In this document: piece after piece, positions 55,749 to 64,000 of the stretch
How positions within the stretch are numbered: the first letter of the stretch is position 1
Layout: each line of letters opens with the position of its first letter
DNA from: Halopseudomonas phragmitis
GTDB taxonomy: Bacteria > Pseudomonadota > Gammaproteobacteria > Pseudomonadales > Pseudomonadaceae
Reading direction: 5' to 3'
Length of the DNA stretch: 64,000 nt
Assembly: GCF_002056295.1 (NCBI RefSeq)
Contig: NZ_CP020100.1
Coordinates: 1,883,501-1,947,500 of the forward strand
Made by a program: the position numbers and the translations under genes
The notes under the pieces: generated by a model
Told to the model about the DNA's origin: nothing
Seen by the model: only the letters and a program-made list of their open reading frames with translations
Database searches by the model: none

Positions 55749-56717
55749 ATGGATAACAATCAGCCAATCATCGTCAAGCGTGTCAGCCGCAAGGCGGACG
55801 GGCATCACGGCGGTTCCTGGAAGATCGCCTTCGCCGATTTCGCCGTCGCCATGATGGCATTCTTCCTGGTCATGTGGCTGCTGGCCACAGCGACCCCGGA
55901 ACAGTTGAAAATGGTTTCAGGGTATTTCCAGGACCCCATCGGTTTTTCCGAGGGTGGCAGCCCTTACGTTATTGATCTGGGGGGGGCGCCGGAGCTGGCA
56001 CCACAGCGCACACTGCAGGAAAGTGCAGTCACTGATCCAGTGCCGCTGGACCCCGAGTCGATTCAGGAGCTGGCAGATGAGCTGGAACAGCAACAGCTTG
56101 ATCTGTTGCTGCAGGAGTTGCAAAACCAGATTGATATCGATCCGGTGCTACAACGGTTCAAGGATCAGATTTTGCTGGAAATCACTCAGGACGGCTTGCG
56201 TATCCAGATCGTCGACGCAGAGAACCGGCCGATGTTCGCCAGCGGCAGCGCCCGGTTGCAACCCTATTTCGAGGAAATCCTGCTTGCCCTGAGCGATACC
56301 ATAGCCCGGGTGCCTAAGAAGATCAGTATCAGCGGGCATACCGATGCTCAGCCATTTGTCGCCCGGCGCGATTACGGAAACTGGGAGCTCTCGGCGGATC
56401 GGGCCAATGCCGCGCGGCGAACCCTGCTGGCTGCCGGCTACCCTGAACAGCAGTTGGCCCGAGTGGTGGGGTTTGCCGATTCGGCCCTGTTTGACCGTAG
56501 CAATCCGCTCAATCCAGTCAATCGGCGCATTGATATCGTAGTGTTGAACAAGCGGGCCGAAGAACAGATGCTTGATGGTGTCAGCGAGTCTGCTTATCAG
56601 GAACAGGACGCTCAGGTGCCGTTGGATGTGCCGGTCAGCGGTGAGCGGATTCCTGGTGGACGCTCACTCAATCTGTTCGAGGAAGGTGGCTCGCTGGAGC
56701 AGTTGCGCGGTCAGTAA
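55749..56717 (+). CDS. motB: Flagellar motor stator protein MotB
   Basis: The 322-residue protein has one membrane helix (about 28-48) with D30, the proton-carrying residue, in IAFADFAVAMMAFFLVMW, a plug/linker region, and an OmpA-like peptidoglycan-binding domain (about 165-275; ISISGHTDAQPFV, NWELSADRANAARRTLL). It begins four bases after motA and ends directly at the rsgA stop on the other strand. This stator pair corresponds to motAB of P. aeruginosa (PA4954-PA4953). Confidence 0.95.
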   Translation: MDNNQPIIVKRVSRKADGHHGGSWKIAFADFAVAMMAFFLVMWLLATATPEQLKMVSGYFQDPIGFSEGGSPYVIDLGGAPELAPQRTLQESAVTDPVPLDPESIQELADELEQQQLDLLLQELQNQIDIDPVLQRFKDQILLEITQDGLRIQIVDAENRPMFASGSARLQPYFEEILLALSDTIARVPKKISISGHTDAQPFVARRDYGNWELSADRANAARRTLLAAGYPEQQLARVVGFADSALFDRSNPLNPVNRRIDIVVLNKRAEEQMLDGVSESAYQEQDAQVPLDVPVSGERIPGGRSLNLFEEGGSLEQLRGQ

Positions 56718-57728
56718 TCAACTGCTCAGGCTGGACAGAATATGGCGATAGCTGTCCATCCGGGTGGTCGATATCTTGCCTTCGTCCAGCGCTTGCAGCA
56801 GGGCGCAGCCCGGCTCGTGCAGGTGCTGGCAGTCACGGAAACGGCACAGCCCAAGGAAAGGACGAAACTCGATAAAGCCTTCGAGCAGGTCGTCATGACT
56901 GATATGGGTCAGGCCGAACTCACGGATACCGGGCGAGTCGATCAGTTCGCCGCCAGCCGGAAAGTGAAATAGCCGGGCGGTAGTGGTAGTGTGCGTGCCT
57001 TTGCCGGTCGCTTCGGACAGCTCACCAACCCTTAGGTCGACACCGGGCAGCAGGGTGTTGATCAGAGACGACTTGCCTACCCCCGACTGACCAACAAATA
57101 CGCTGATGCGATCCTGCAGGGCGGTGCGCAGTTGTTCCAGGCCTTCACCGGAACCGGCCGACAGGTGCATCACCCGATACCCGAGCTTGGCGTAGTCGGC
57201 CAGCCAGTCGCGCAACTCCGGGTACTCACCTTGCTGCATCAAATCGGCCTTGTTGAGTACCAGCAGCGGCGTCAGACCGGCCTGTTCGGCTGCTACCAGA
57301 TAGCGGTCGATCAGGTTGCTGTAAGGGGTGGGCAGCGGGGCAAAGACGATTACCAGTTGATCGACATTGGCGGCGACCGGTTTCAACTGGCCACGCTGAT
57401 CCGGACGGCACAGCTCGGAGCTGCGTGGCAACTGGGCGACGATCACGCCACCCTGCTGGTTGTCTGCGCGCCAAATGACCTGATCGCCGGTCACCAGTGC
57501 CGGCAGGTTGGCACGCATGTGGCAACGGCGGATCAGTCCGTCGTCGCCCTCCACATCGACCTGTACACCAAAGTGGGCAATGACCCGGCCCTGCTGCTCT
57601 GGCCCCAGGTCGCCGCCCATAAGGGTTTCTTCCGCACGCTCGGCACGGCGGCGGGCTCGCTCAGTCCGCTCTTCCTGGATTTTCTGGATGCGCCAGCTCT
57701 GGCGTCGGGTAAGGTTTCGTTTGGCCAT
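56718..57728 (-). CDS. rsgA: Ribosome small subunit-dependent GTPase A
   Basis: RsgA checks late 30S maturation. The 336-residue protein has an OB-fold N-terminus after a basic helix, a circularly permuted GTPase domain (G4 VLNKADLM precedes G1 [14 protein letters not shown] and G3 IDSPGIREF), and a C-terminal zinc site from [14 protein letters not shown]. Stop codons of motB and rsgA abut with no space. It is divergent from orn (56 bases). Confidence 0.96.
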   Translation of the reverse strand: MAKRNLTRRQSWRIQKIQEERTERARRRAERAEETLMGGDLGPEQQGRVIAHFGVQVDVEGDDGLIRRCHMRANLPALVTGDQVIWRADNQQGGVIVAQLPRSSELCRPDQRGQLKPVAANVDQLVIVFAPLPTPYSNLIDRYLVAAEQAGLTPLLVLNKADLMQQGEYPELRDWLADYAKLGYRVMHLSAGSGEGLEQLRTALQDRISVFVGQSGVGKSSLINTLLPGVDLRVGELSEATGKGTHTTTTARLFHFPAGGELIDSPGIREFGLTHISHDDLLEGFIEFRPFLGLCRFRDCQHLHEPGCALLQALDEGKISTTRMDSYRHILSSLSS

Positions 57729-57784
57729 GGGTTCAGGTCGGTTAAGATGGCGGCAGTGTAGCCTAAACCTTGCCTGGAGTCCTT

Positions 57785-58327
57785 ATGCAAAACCCCGACA
57801 ACCTGATCTGGATCGACCTGGAAATGACCGGCCTGGATCCGGACAAGGACGTGATCATTGAAATTGCCACCGTGGTGACTGATCCTCAGCTTAATGTGCT
57901 GGCCGAGGGGCCGGTGTTTGCTGTGCATCAGCCGGATGCACTGCTTGACGGCATGGATGAGTGGAATACTCGCCAGCACGGCCAGTCCGGCCTGACCCAG
58001 CGGGTCAAGGACAGTCGCATTGATGCGGCCGAGGCCGAACGGCAGACTCTGGTGTTTCTCCAACAGTGGGTGCCGGCGGGTCGTTCACCGATGTGTGGCA
58101 ACAGCATCTGTCAGGACCGACGCTTTCTCTATCGTGGCATGCCAGCGCTGGAGAAATATTTCCATTACCGCAATCTTGATGTTTCAACGCTAAAAGAGCT
58201 GGCCGCGCGCTGGGCTCCAGAGGTCAAGGACGGGTTCAAGAAACAGAGCAGTCACCTGGCGCTCGACGATATCCGCGACTCGATTGCCGAGCTGCGCCAT
58301 TATCGTGAGCATTTCATCAAGGTCTGA
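57785..58327 (+). CDS. orn: Oligoribonuclease
   Basis: Orn degrades diribonucleotides, including pGpG from c-di-GMP breakdown, and is essential in many gammaproteobacteria. The 180-residue DEDDh exonuclease has [11 protein letters not shown] (DxE), a middle Asp near residue 110 and [17 protein letters not shown] for the last His/Asp pair. GGAG five bases before the ATG at 57785 sets the start; the frame begins earlier. It is convergent with queG. Confidence 0.96.
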   Translation: MQNPDNLIWIDLEMTGLDPDKDVIIEIATVVTDPQLNVLAEGPVFAVHQPDALLDGMDEWNTRQHGQSGLTQRVKDSRIDAAEAERQTLVFLQQWVPAGRSPMCGNSICQDRRFLYRGMPALEKYFHYRNLDVSTLKELAARWAPEVKDGFKKQSSHLALDDIRDSIAELRHYREHFIKV

Positions 58328-58368
58328 AGAAATGTTCAGCCGTAAGATCGGAGCTTTCGGTTTGTTCT

Positions 58369-59436
58369 CTAAGCGGGCAGTTCCCCATGCCGCGCCAGGG
58401 CCCAGCGCACATGCTCGCGTACCAACTCCGAAGGGTGGTCGGCGCGGCTCTTGAGGGCTTCAATCACCGGGATGCTGCTGGTGGCATTGCCCAGACCGAC
58501 CGCCAGGTTGCGTAGCCAGCGTTCGTGGCCGATCCGGCGAATTGGCGAGCCCTCAGTGTTGCGCAGAAAGGTTTCTTCATCCCAACGAAACAGACTGACC
58601 AGCTCGGCCTGGTCAAGTTGGTGGCGGGGTTTGAAGTCGTCTTCAGCGCTGGGTTTGGCGAAGCGGTTCCAGGGGCAGACCAGTTGGCAATCATCGCAGC
58701 CGAACACCCGGTTGCCCATCATCGGCCGTAGTTCCAGTGGAATACTGCCCTTGAGTTCGATGGTCAGGTAGGAAATGCAGCGCCGCGCATCCAGTACATG
58801 GGGGCCGACGAAGGCCTGGGTCGGGCACTTGTCTAGGCAGGCCTGGCAGCGGCCACAGTGCTCCTGTTCGTAGCTGGAGTCCAGCGGCAGCGGCAGATCG
58901 GTATAGAGTTCACCCAGAAAGAAGTAGCTGCCGGCCTGGCGATTGATCAGCATAGTGTTCTTGCCGATCCAGCCGAGCCCGGCGCGGGTGGCCAGGGCCC
59001 GCTCCATGACGGGCGCGCTGTCGACGAAGGCGCGATAGCCGAACGGCCCGACCAGGGCCTGGATGCGTTCGGCCAGATGTTGCAGCCGGCGGCGCATCAG
59101 CTTGTGATAATCACGACCCAGGGCGTAACGGGAAATGTAGGCACGCTCGGGCTGGCCCAGGCGTTTGGCCATGGCCGGTTCGGCCGGCAGGTAATCCATG
59201 CGTACCGAGATGACCCGCTGGGTGCCCGGCACCAGCTCGGCCGGGCGGGTACGCTTGCTACCGTGGCTGGCCATCCACTCCATATCACCATGGTAGCCGG
59301 CTGCCAGCCAGGCTTGCAGCCAGCGTTCGTGCTGGCCGATGTCTGGCTGGCTGATGCCAAGTTGCTGAAAGCCGAGTTCTGTGGCCAGGCTGCGAATCTG
59401 GCTGACCAGTTGCTCGGGAGTGGGAATGTCGGACAT
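58369..59436 (-). CDS. queG: Epoxyqueuosine reductase
   Basis: QueG makes queuosine in tRNA from epoxyqueuosine, using cobalamin and two [4Fe-4S] clusters. The 355-residue protein has the cluster motifs HCGRCQACLDKCPTQAF near residue 190-205 and CDDCQLVCPWN near 245-255, and a HEAT-like C-terminus that binds tRNA. Catalytic Asp lies in FVDSAPVMERALA. The start is the ATG at 59436; the ribosome site is weak. It is divergent from nnr. Confidence 0.95.
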   Translation of the reverse strand: MSDIPTPEQLVSQIRSLATELGFQQLGISQPDIGQHERWLQAWLAAGYHGDMEWMASHGSKRTRPAELVPGTQRVISVRMDYLPAEPAMAKRLGQPERAYISRYALGRDYHKLMRRRLQHLAERIQALVGPFGYRAFVDSAPVMERALATRAGLGWIGKNTMLINRQAGSYFFLGELYTDLPLPLDSSYEQEHCGRCQACLDKCPTQAFVGPHVLDARRCISYLTIELKGSIPLELRPMMGNRVFGCDDCQLVCPWNRFAKPSAEDDFKPRHQLDQAELVSLFRWDEETFLRNTEGSPIRRIGHERWLRNLAVGLGNATSSIPVIEALKSRADHPSELVREHVRWALARHGELPA

Positions 59437-59501
59437 GCTGGCTCGGTGGGCTGATGCGCTAGGAACTCATATAATTGTACGAAGGAATCTCACAAATTGG
59501 C

Positions 59502-60989
59502 ATGCCTATGTCCTCTCGTCTTCCTGCGGTTTTTTATTCTGCGGCGCAAACCCGTGAACTGGATGCCCGGCTGATTGCCGGCGGCATACCCGGGTTCGAG
59601 CTTATGCAGCGGGCCGCAACAGCAGTGTGGGAGGCTGTGTTACAGCGCTGGCCGGGGGCTGCTCGGCTGACGGTGCTGTGTGGTACAGGCAATAATGCGG
59701 GTGACGGTTATCTGGTTGGTGTGCTGGCGCAGCGGGCAGGTTGGCAGGTGACTGTTTACTGGTTGGGCGCACCAGAGCAGTTGCGTGGTGATGCTACTCT
59801 GGCCTGGCAGGCGGCTCGGAATGAGGGGCTGGTAATCAAGCCTTGGTGTGCTGAGGCCGAGCTGGCAGGCGTTGTGGTCGACGCCTTGCTTGGTACCGGG
59901 CTCAGTGGGCCTGTCAGGCCACAGTATGCTGAACTGATCGAGCAGCTGAACCGCAGTGCGCTGCCTGTCGTAGCAGTAGATCTTCCCAGTGGGCTGGATG
60001 CTGATACCGGGGTGCCGCAGGGTGTGGCGGTGCGTGCCGAGTTGACGGTTACCTTTATTGCCCTCAAGCCTGGTTTGCTGACTGCCCAGGGGCCAGACCA
60101 TGTGGGGCGCCTGGTATTTGCCACGTTGGCGCGGCTGCCTGAGGACGTACCGCCGGCATTAGGCGTGCGCCTGCGCCTTGGCGACTGGAGGGATTGTCTG
60201 CCAGCCCGGCCGCGGGCGGCGCACAAAGGGCTGTTTGGTCATGTGTTGCTGGTCGGCGGTGAGCGGGGCATGGGCGGAGCCATTATTCTGGCTGCTCAGA
60301 CCGCATTGCGCAGTGGTGCGGGCCGGGTCAGCGTGGTGACCAGGCCCGAGCATGTAGCGGCGCTGCTCAGTCGTTGCCCGGAGGTGATGGTGCATGGACT
60401 GGATGATCCGGCGGCTATGGCTCCACTGCTGGAGCAGGCTAGCTGCCTGGTGATAGGCCCGGGGTTAGGGCGCAGTGACTGGGCGCGCTCACTCTGGCGT
60501 CAGATACTGGCCAGTGAACTGCCCAAAGTGCTCGATGCCGATGCCTTGAACCTGTTGGCCGAGGCGGAGGTTCCGGGGCTAATCGGCCCCTGCCTGCTGA
60601 CACCGCATCCGGCAGAAGCCGCCCGCTTATTGGGGCTGGACACTGCTGCAGTCCAGGCTGACCGACTGGTGGCGGTGCAGCGTTTGGCTGAACGTTACGC
60701 CAGCGCAGTGGTACTAAAAGGGGTAGGCAGTCTGATAGCCGGGCCGCCGGGTGGCGAGCGACCATTGGCGCTATGCTCCGACGGCAACCCGGGCATGGCT
60801 GTCGCTGGAATGGGGGACGTGCTTTCGGGATTGGCCGGAGCTCTGTTGGCTCAGGGCCTGGATGTTGGCGATGCCGGCCGTTATGCGGTGCTGGTGCATG
60901 CCCTGGCCGGCGATCAGGCGGCCCAGGCTGGCCAGCGTGGTGTGCTGGCCAGTGATTTGATTGAGCCTATTAGGCAGTTACTCAACTAA
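59502..60989 (+). CDS. nnr: Bifunctional NAD(P)HX epimerase / dehydratase
   Basis: Nnr repairs hydrated NADH and NADPH. The 495-residue fusion has an N-terminal epimerase (CGTGNNAGDGYLVGVLA, VDLPSGLDADTGVP) and a C-terminal ADP-dependent dehydratase (HKGLFGHVLLVGGERG, LTPHPAEAARLLG, GNPGMAVAGMGDVLSG). Start ATGs at 59502 and 59508 are both possible; neither has a strong ribosome site, and the frame opens at a TTG at 59475. Its TAA stop is followed at once by the foldback element. Confidence 0.93.
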   Translation: MPMSSRLPAVFYSAAQTRELDARLIAGGIPGFELMQRAATAVWEAVLQRWPGAARLTVLCGTGNNAGDGYLVGVLAQRAGWQVTVYWLGAPEQLRGDATLAWQAARNEGLVIKPWCAEAELAGVVVDALLGTGLSGPVRPQYAELIEQLNRSALPVVAVDLPSGLDADTGVPQGVAVRAELTVTFIALKPGLLTAQGPDHVGRLVFATLARLPEDVPPALGVRLRLGDWRDCLPARPRAAHKGLFGHVLLVGGERGMGGAIILAAQTALRSGAGRVSVVTRPEHVAALLSRCPEVMVHGLDDPAAMAPLLEQASCLVIGPGLGRSDWARSLWRQILASELPKVLDADALNLLAEAEVPGLIGPCLLTPHPAEAARLLGLDTAAVQADRLVAVQRLAERYASAVVLKGVGSLIAGPPGGERPLALCSDGNPGMAVAGMGDVLSGLAGALLAQGLDVGDAGRYAVLVHALAGDQAAQAGQRGVLASDLIEPIRQLLN

Positions 60990-61240
60990 GGAAGCACTGA
61001 TTAATTGCACTCAAGCCCAGCAGCCCAGTTGGCGCTGACCTGTTTTGGACTGTCGATGCCCTGGACGGGCATCGTCAAGCCCCCAGGGGTGAGGCAAGCG
61101 TTTACGAAGCATGCTTCGTGCGCCGCCGAACGGCGACCGATCTGTGATCGGTTGGCCGGACCCGGAGGGGGTTCACGGCGTGTCCAGAACAGGTCAGCGA
61201 CAATTGGGCCAACACTGGACTTATTTAATCAGTGTTTTCC
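60990..61240. mobile_element. Foldback/MITE-like repeat element between nnr and tsaE
   Basis: The 251-base stretch has inverted ends: GGAAGCACTGATTAAT at the left and, reading inward on the other strand from 61240, GGAAAACACTGATTAAAT. The arms continue imperfectly inward; TTGGCGCTGACCTGTT... near 61030-61051 matches the complement of 61190-61211 in about 20 of 22 bases. The centre has further palindromes: GATGCCC/GGGCATC (61055-61073), ACGAAGCATGCTTCGT (61104-61119) and CCGATC/GATCGG. No gene is credible inside. No clean target duplication is visible. Confidence 0.7.
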
Positions 61241-61259
61241 TGATTTTTTGGGGTCGAGC

Positions 61260-61739
61260 ATGAAGTATCGTGTGGAACTGCTGGGTGAGCAGGTGATGGA
61301 GGCGTTTGGGGCTGAGTTGGGTCGGGCCCTTGAGGGGCGTGGGGTAGTGTATCTGCACGGCGACCTGGGCGCGGGCAAGACCACCCTCAGTCGAGGCCTG
61401 ATTCGCGGCCTGGGGCATGTTGGGGCGGTAAAAAGTCCGACCTTCACGCTGGTTGAACCCTATGAACTGAACGGCTTGAATATCTACCATTTTGACCTGT
61501 ACCGGCTGGTCGATCCGGAAGAGCTGGAGTTTCTTGGGATTCGCGACTATTTTCGCGATGACAGCCTGTGTCTGGTTGAGTGGCCAGAAAAAGGCACAGG
61601 TGTTTTGCCAAGTCCAGACCTGACGATTACCATAGGCGCAGAGGGTGGCGGACGCCTCCTGACGCTTGAGCATCACAGCGCCCAGGGAGTGATGGCATGC
61701 CAGCGGCTGCGTGACATAAGGGGTGAAGCACAATCGTGA
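61260..61739 (+). CDS. tsaE: tRNA threonylcarbamoyladenosine biosynthesis ATPase TsaE
   Basis: TsaE is the small ATPase that works with TsaB and TsaD to make t6A37 in tRNA. The 159-residue product has Walker A in LHGDLGAGKTTLSRGL and SPTFTLVEPYEL, DLYRLVDPEELEFLGIRDYF typical of the family. The open frame runs back to 61005 through the foldback element, but the ATG at 61260, with GGGG eight bases upstream, gives the normal TsaE length. Its stop overlaps the amiB start. Confidence 0.94.
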   Translation: MKYRVELLGEQVMEAFGAELGRALEGRGVVYLHGDLGAGKTTLSRGLIRGLGHVGAVKSPTFTLVEPYELNGLNIYHFDLYRLVDPEELEFLGIRDYFRDDSLCLVEWPEKGTGVLPSPDLTITIGAEGGGRLLTLEHHSAQGVMACQRLRDIRGEAQS

Positions 61740-63151
61740 CAAAGGCAATCGGGGGAATGTTGAAATTGGCGTCGCTCTGCTTGGGGGCAGGGTTGGTCAG
61801 CGCCTTCAGCGGGCTAGTGCAAGCCGCTGAAATCAACAATGTGCGCCTCTGGCGCGCTCCGGACAACACTCGCCTGGTTTTTGACCTGTCGGGCCCAGCC
61901 GACCACACTCTGTTCACCCTGTCGAGTCCCGAACGTATCGTGATCGATATCAACGGTGCCCGGCTGTCGGCCAATACCGCCAATTTGCCGCTGGAAGGTA
62001 CTCCGCTTACCGGAATGCGTTCGGCGCCACGCAATGACAGCGACCTGCGGGTGGTGCTGGATCTATCGCGTCAGGTTAACCCGAAAAGCTTTAGTTTGCC
62101 GCCGAATCAACAGTACGGTCATCGTCTGGTGATTGACCTGTTTGATCAGGAACCGCCACGCAGTGATCTGCCCGCTCCGACCCAGCCCAGCGCCTCACCA
62201 CTGCCGCAACAGCCGGCGCGTACTGCCGAGTCGGGCAATCGCGACGTCATTGTTGCGCTGGATGCCGGCCATGGTGGCGAAGATCCGGGCGCTGTTGGCT
62301 ATCGCGGTGCCCGTGAGAAGGACGTGGTGCTGGCGATTTCCCGTGACCTGAAAGCGATGCTCGACGCCGAGCCAGGGTTCAAGGCGGTACTGGTGCGGAC
62401 CGGGGACTATTTCATTCCGCTGCGTCGGCGTACCGAGATCGCCCGTCAGCACAATGCTGACCTGTTCGTTTCGATTCATGCCGACGCCTTTACCCGTGCC
62501 AGCGCCTTTGGTGCCTCGGTTTTCGCGCTGTCTGATCGCGGTGCCACCTCCGAGACCGCGCGGCTGCTGGCTGACCGGGAGAACCGTTCGGACCTTATCG
62601 GTGGGGTCGGTGGCGTGACCCTGGACGACAAGGACAAGGTGCTGGCCAGCGTGCTTCTGGACCTGTCCATGACAGCCACCCTGTCGGCCAGCCTGGATGT
62701 GGGGCAATTGGTACTCAACTCGATTGGCCGGGTTACGCCGCTGCACAAGCGGCGGGTCGAGCAGGCGGGTTTTATGGTGCTCAAGTCGCCGGATATCCCA
62801 TCGATTCTGGTCGAGACCGGGTTTATCTCCAATCCGGGCGAGGCGCAGAAACTGGTAACCCGCAGCCACCAGCAGACCCTGGCCAGAGCCATGCATAATG
62901 GGATTCGCGACTATTTTCACCGTAACCCGCCGCCCGGTACCCGGCTGGCAGCACTGCGTGCCGAAGGCAGGCTGCAGGCCCAGGGGCCGCGCGAGCATAC
63001 CGTGGTGCGCGGTGATACCCTGTCTATGATTGCTACCCGCTACAGTGTCTCCCTGGCCAGTTTGCGCCAGGCCAACAATCTGACCAACGACCAGATTCGT
63101 GTCGGCCAGGTACTCAAGGTGCCGGCCGGTAGTATGCTGGTTCAGAACTGA
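61736..63151 (+). CDS. amiB: N-acetylmuramoyl-L-alanine amidase AmiB
   Basis: AmiB cuts septal peptidoglycan so daughter cells separate. The 471-residue exported protein has a signal peptide (to about residue 30), an AMIN domain (about 31-135), a zinc Amidase_3 domain (about 170-390) with [32 protein letters not shown] and the catalytic [12 protein letters not shown], and a C-terminal LysM (about 420-465, [20 protein letters not shown]). It starts at GTG overlapping the tsaE stop. Confidence 0.95.
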   Translation: MTKAIGGMLKLASLCLGAGLVSAFSGLVQAAEINNVRLWRAPDNTRLVFDLSGPADHTLFTLSSPERIVIDINGARLSANTANLPLEGTPLTGMRSAPRNDSDLRVVLDLSRQVNPKSFSLPPNQQYGHRLVIDLFDQEPPRSDLPAPTQPSASPLPQQPARTAESGNRDVIVALDAGHGGEDPGAVGYRGAREKDVVLAISRDLKAMLDAEPGFKAVLVRTGDYFIPLRRRTEIARQHNADLFVSIHADAFTRASAFGASVFALSDRGATSETARLLADRENRSDLIGGVGGVTLDDKDKVLASVLLDLSMTATLSASLDVGQLVLNSIGRVTPLHKRRVEQAGFMVLKSPDIPSILVETGFISNPGEAQKLVTRSHQQTLARAMHNGIRDYFHRNPPPGTRLAALRAEGRLQAQGPREHTVVRGDTLSMIATRYSVSLASLRQANNLTNDQIRVGQVLKVPAGSMLVQN

Positions 63152-63153
63152 TT

Positions 63154-64000
63154 ATGTCCCGTATTCATCTGCTTAGTCCGCGACTGGCCAACCAGATCGC
63201 GGCAGGGGAGGTCGTTGAACGGCCCGCCTCTGTTATCAAGGAGTTGCTGGAAAATAGCCTGGACGCCGGCGCCACACGTATCGATATCGATGTTGAGCAG
63301 GGCGGGGTCAAGCTCCTCAGGGTGCGTGATGATGGTGGCGGGATTGTCGAAGACGATCTGCCCTTGGCGCTGTCGCGGCATGCCACCAGCAAAATTCGTG
63401 ATCTTGACGATCTGGAGCGGGTTGCCACGCTGGGCTTTCGTGGTGAGGCACTGGCTTCGGTCAGCTCGGTTTCGCGTCTGACCCTGACCTCACGGGCCGC
63501 CAGCGCCGATCAGGCCTGGCAGGTCGAGACCGAGGGGCGCGACATGGCTCCGCGAGTACAGCCGGCGGCCCATCCTCAGGGTACGACGGTTGAGGTACGC
63601 GATCTGTTTTTCAATACCCCGGCCCGGCGCAAGTTCCTACGTACCGAGAAAACCGAGTTCGCGCACCTTGAAGAGGTGGTCAAGCGCCTGGCGTTGTCGC
63701 GTTTCGATGTGGCTTTCAGTCTGCGTCACAATGGCAAGACCATTTTCTCATTGCGTCCAGCCAATACCGAGCAAGAGGCCCGGCGGCGGGTGGCCACGGT
63801 CTGTGGTCCGGCCTTTGTCGAGCAATCGTTGCAGGTTGATTCCGAGCGCTCCGGGCTGCGCCTGTGGGGTTGGGTCGGATTGCCAACCTTTTCGCGCAGC
63901 CAGGCCGATTTGCAGTACTTCTTCGTCAATGGCCGGATGATCAAGGACAAGCTTGTCGCCCATGCGGTACGCCAGGCCTATCGGGATGTGCTGTTCAATG
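63154..64000 (+). CDS. mutL: DNA mismatch repair protein MutL, N-terminal part
   Basis: MutL links MutS mismatch recognition to strand removal. The first 282 residues are present; the gene runs off the right edge. The GHKL ATPase motifs are intact: [31 protein letters not shown] (catalytic Glu and Asn), RDDGGGI and [11 protein letters not shown], then [20 protein letters not shown]. The ATG lies two bases after the amiB stop with little ribosome site, suggesting coupled translation. Confidence 0.95.
   Translation, partial: MSRIHLLSPRLANQIAAGEVVERPASVIKELLENSLDAGATRIDIDVEQGGVKLLRVRDDGGGIVEDDLPLALSRHATSKIRDLDDLERVATLGFRGEALASVSSVSRLTLTSRAASADQAWQVETEGRDMAPRVQPAAHPQGTTVEVRDLFFNTPARRKFLRTEKTEFAHLEEVVKRLALSRFDVAFSLRHNGKTIFSLRPANTEQEARRRVATVCGPAFVEQSLQVDSERSGLRLWGWVGLPTFSRSQADLQYFFVNGRMIKDKLVAHAVRQAYRDVLFN

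Noticed and set aside
61005..61259. N-terminal extension of TsaE through the foldback element
   Set aside because: TsaE is normally about 150-160 residues; the ATG at 61260 with a ribosome site gives that length, and the extra 85 codons have no family match.

Overview
This 64 kb window is an ordinary chromosomal stretch of a GC-rich gammaproteobacterium of the Pseudomonas group. The proteins (OprH, PhoQ, HldE, FimX, SerB, GlnE, RhdA) read like Pseudomonas orthologues. As I recall the P. aeruginosa PAO1 map, the gene order glnE-ilvE-waaF-waaC-waaG-waaP ... msbA-hldE ... waaA-tolC-thiC-nudF-cpdA-parE-parC-serB-fimX-psd-rhdA-motAB-rsgA-orn-queG-nnr-tsaE-amiB-mutL is close to the PA5014-to-PA4946 segment. 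Several differences (EpmAB-type EF-P modification, phoPQ placed beside LPS genes) suggest a lineage outside the P. aeruginosa/fluorescens core, possibly Halopseudomonas or a relative. That placement is inference. I saw no prophage, CRISPR array, rRNA or tRNA.

Layout. 0-3 kb: the end of glnE, then ilvE. 3-13 kb: a tightly overlapping inner-core LPS operon (waaF, waaC, waaG, waaP, three more WaaP-like kinase-fold genes, a carbamoyltransferase, wapH). 13-18.6 kb: a visibly AT-richer accessory block with a DUF6625-like protein, two glycosyltransferases, the O-antigen ligase waaL, and on the opposite strand an O-acetyltransferase and a kinase-like protein. 18.6-31.4 kb: cysQ, msbA, hldE, the oprH-phoP-phoQ operon, a three-gene minus-strand set (conserved hypothetical, aldo/keto reductase, FAD oxidoreductase), waaA and tolC. 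31.6-41.6 kb: TPP riboswitch-thiC, nudF-yqiB-cpdA, parE and parC with two small exported proteins between them. 41.6-48.5 kb: an AhpA-like membrane protein, serB, fimX and a PilZ-like protein. 48.7-53.2 kb: epmB, efp, epmA, psd, rhdA. 53.2-64 kb: an HDOD protein, motAB, rsgA, orn, queG, nnr, tsaE, amiB and the start of mutL.

How the genes work together. Much of the first half builds the outer membrane: heptose precursor (HldE), Kdo transfer (WaaA), heptose and hexose transfer, core phosphorylation and carbamoylation, lipid A-core export (MsbA) and O-antigen ligation (WaaL). The Mg2+/cationic-peptide sensor PhoPQ and its outer membrane partner OprH sit inside this set. Four GTTCAG half-sites at exact 11-bp steps lie upstream of oprH. 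The second half is housekeeping: thiamine synthesis, topoisomerase IV, serine synthesis, twitching and swimming motility, EF-P and its lysylation enzymes, RNA decay, tRNA modification and mismatch repair.

Most notable signals: (1) an epmB-efp-epmA-psd cluster whose EF-P has Lys34, the beta-lysylation type, unlike the Arg32/EarP type of P. aeruginosa; (2) a 251-bp imperfect foldback element directly after the nnr stop codon, with a related end directly after the psd stop codon; (3) the PhoP half-site array; (4) a thiC leader whose TPP aptamer is followed by a possible helix covering the ribosome binding site; (5) two LPS-cluster kinase-fold proteins lacking the catalytic Asp, and one protein with two kinase folds in tandem. 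I found no clearly new multi-gene system.
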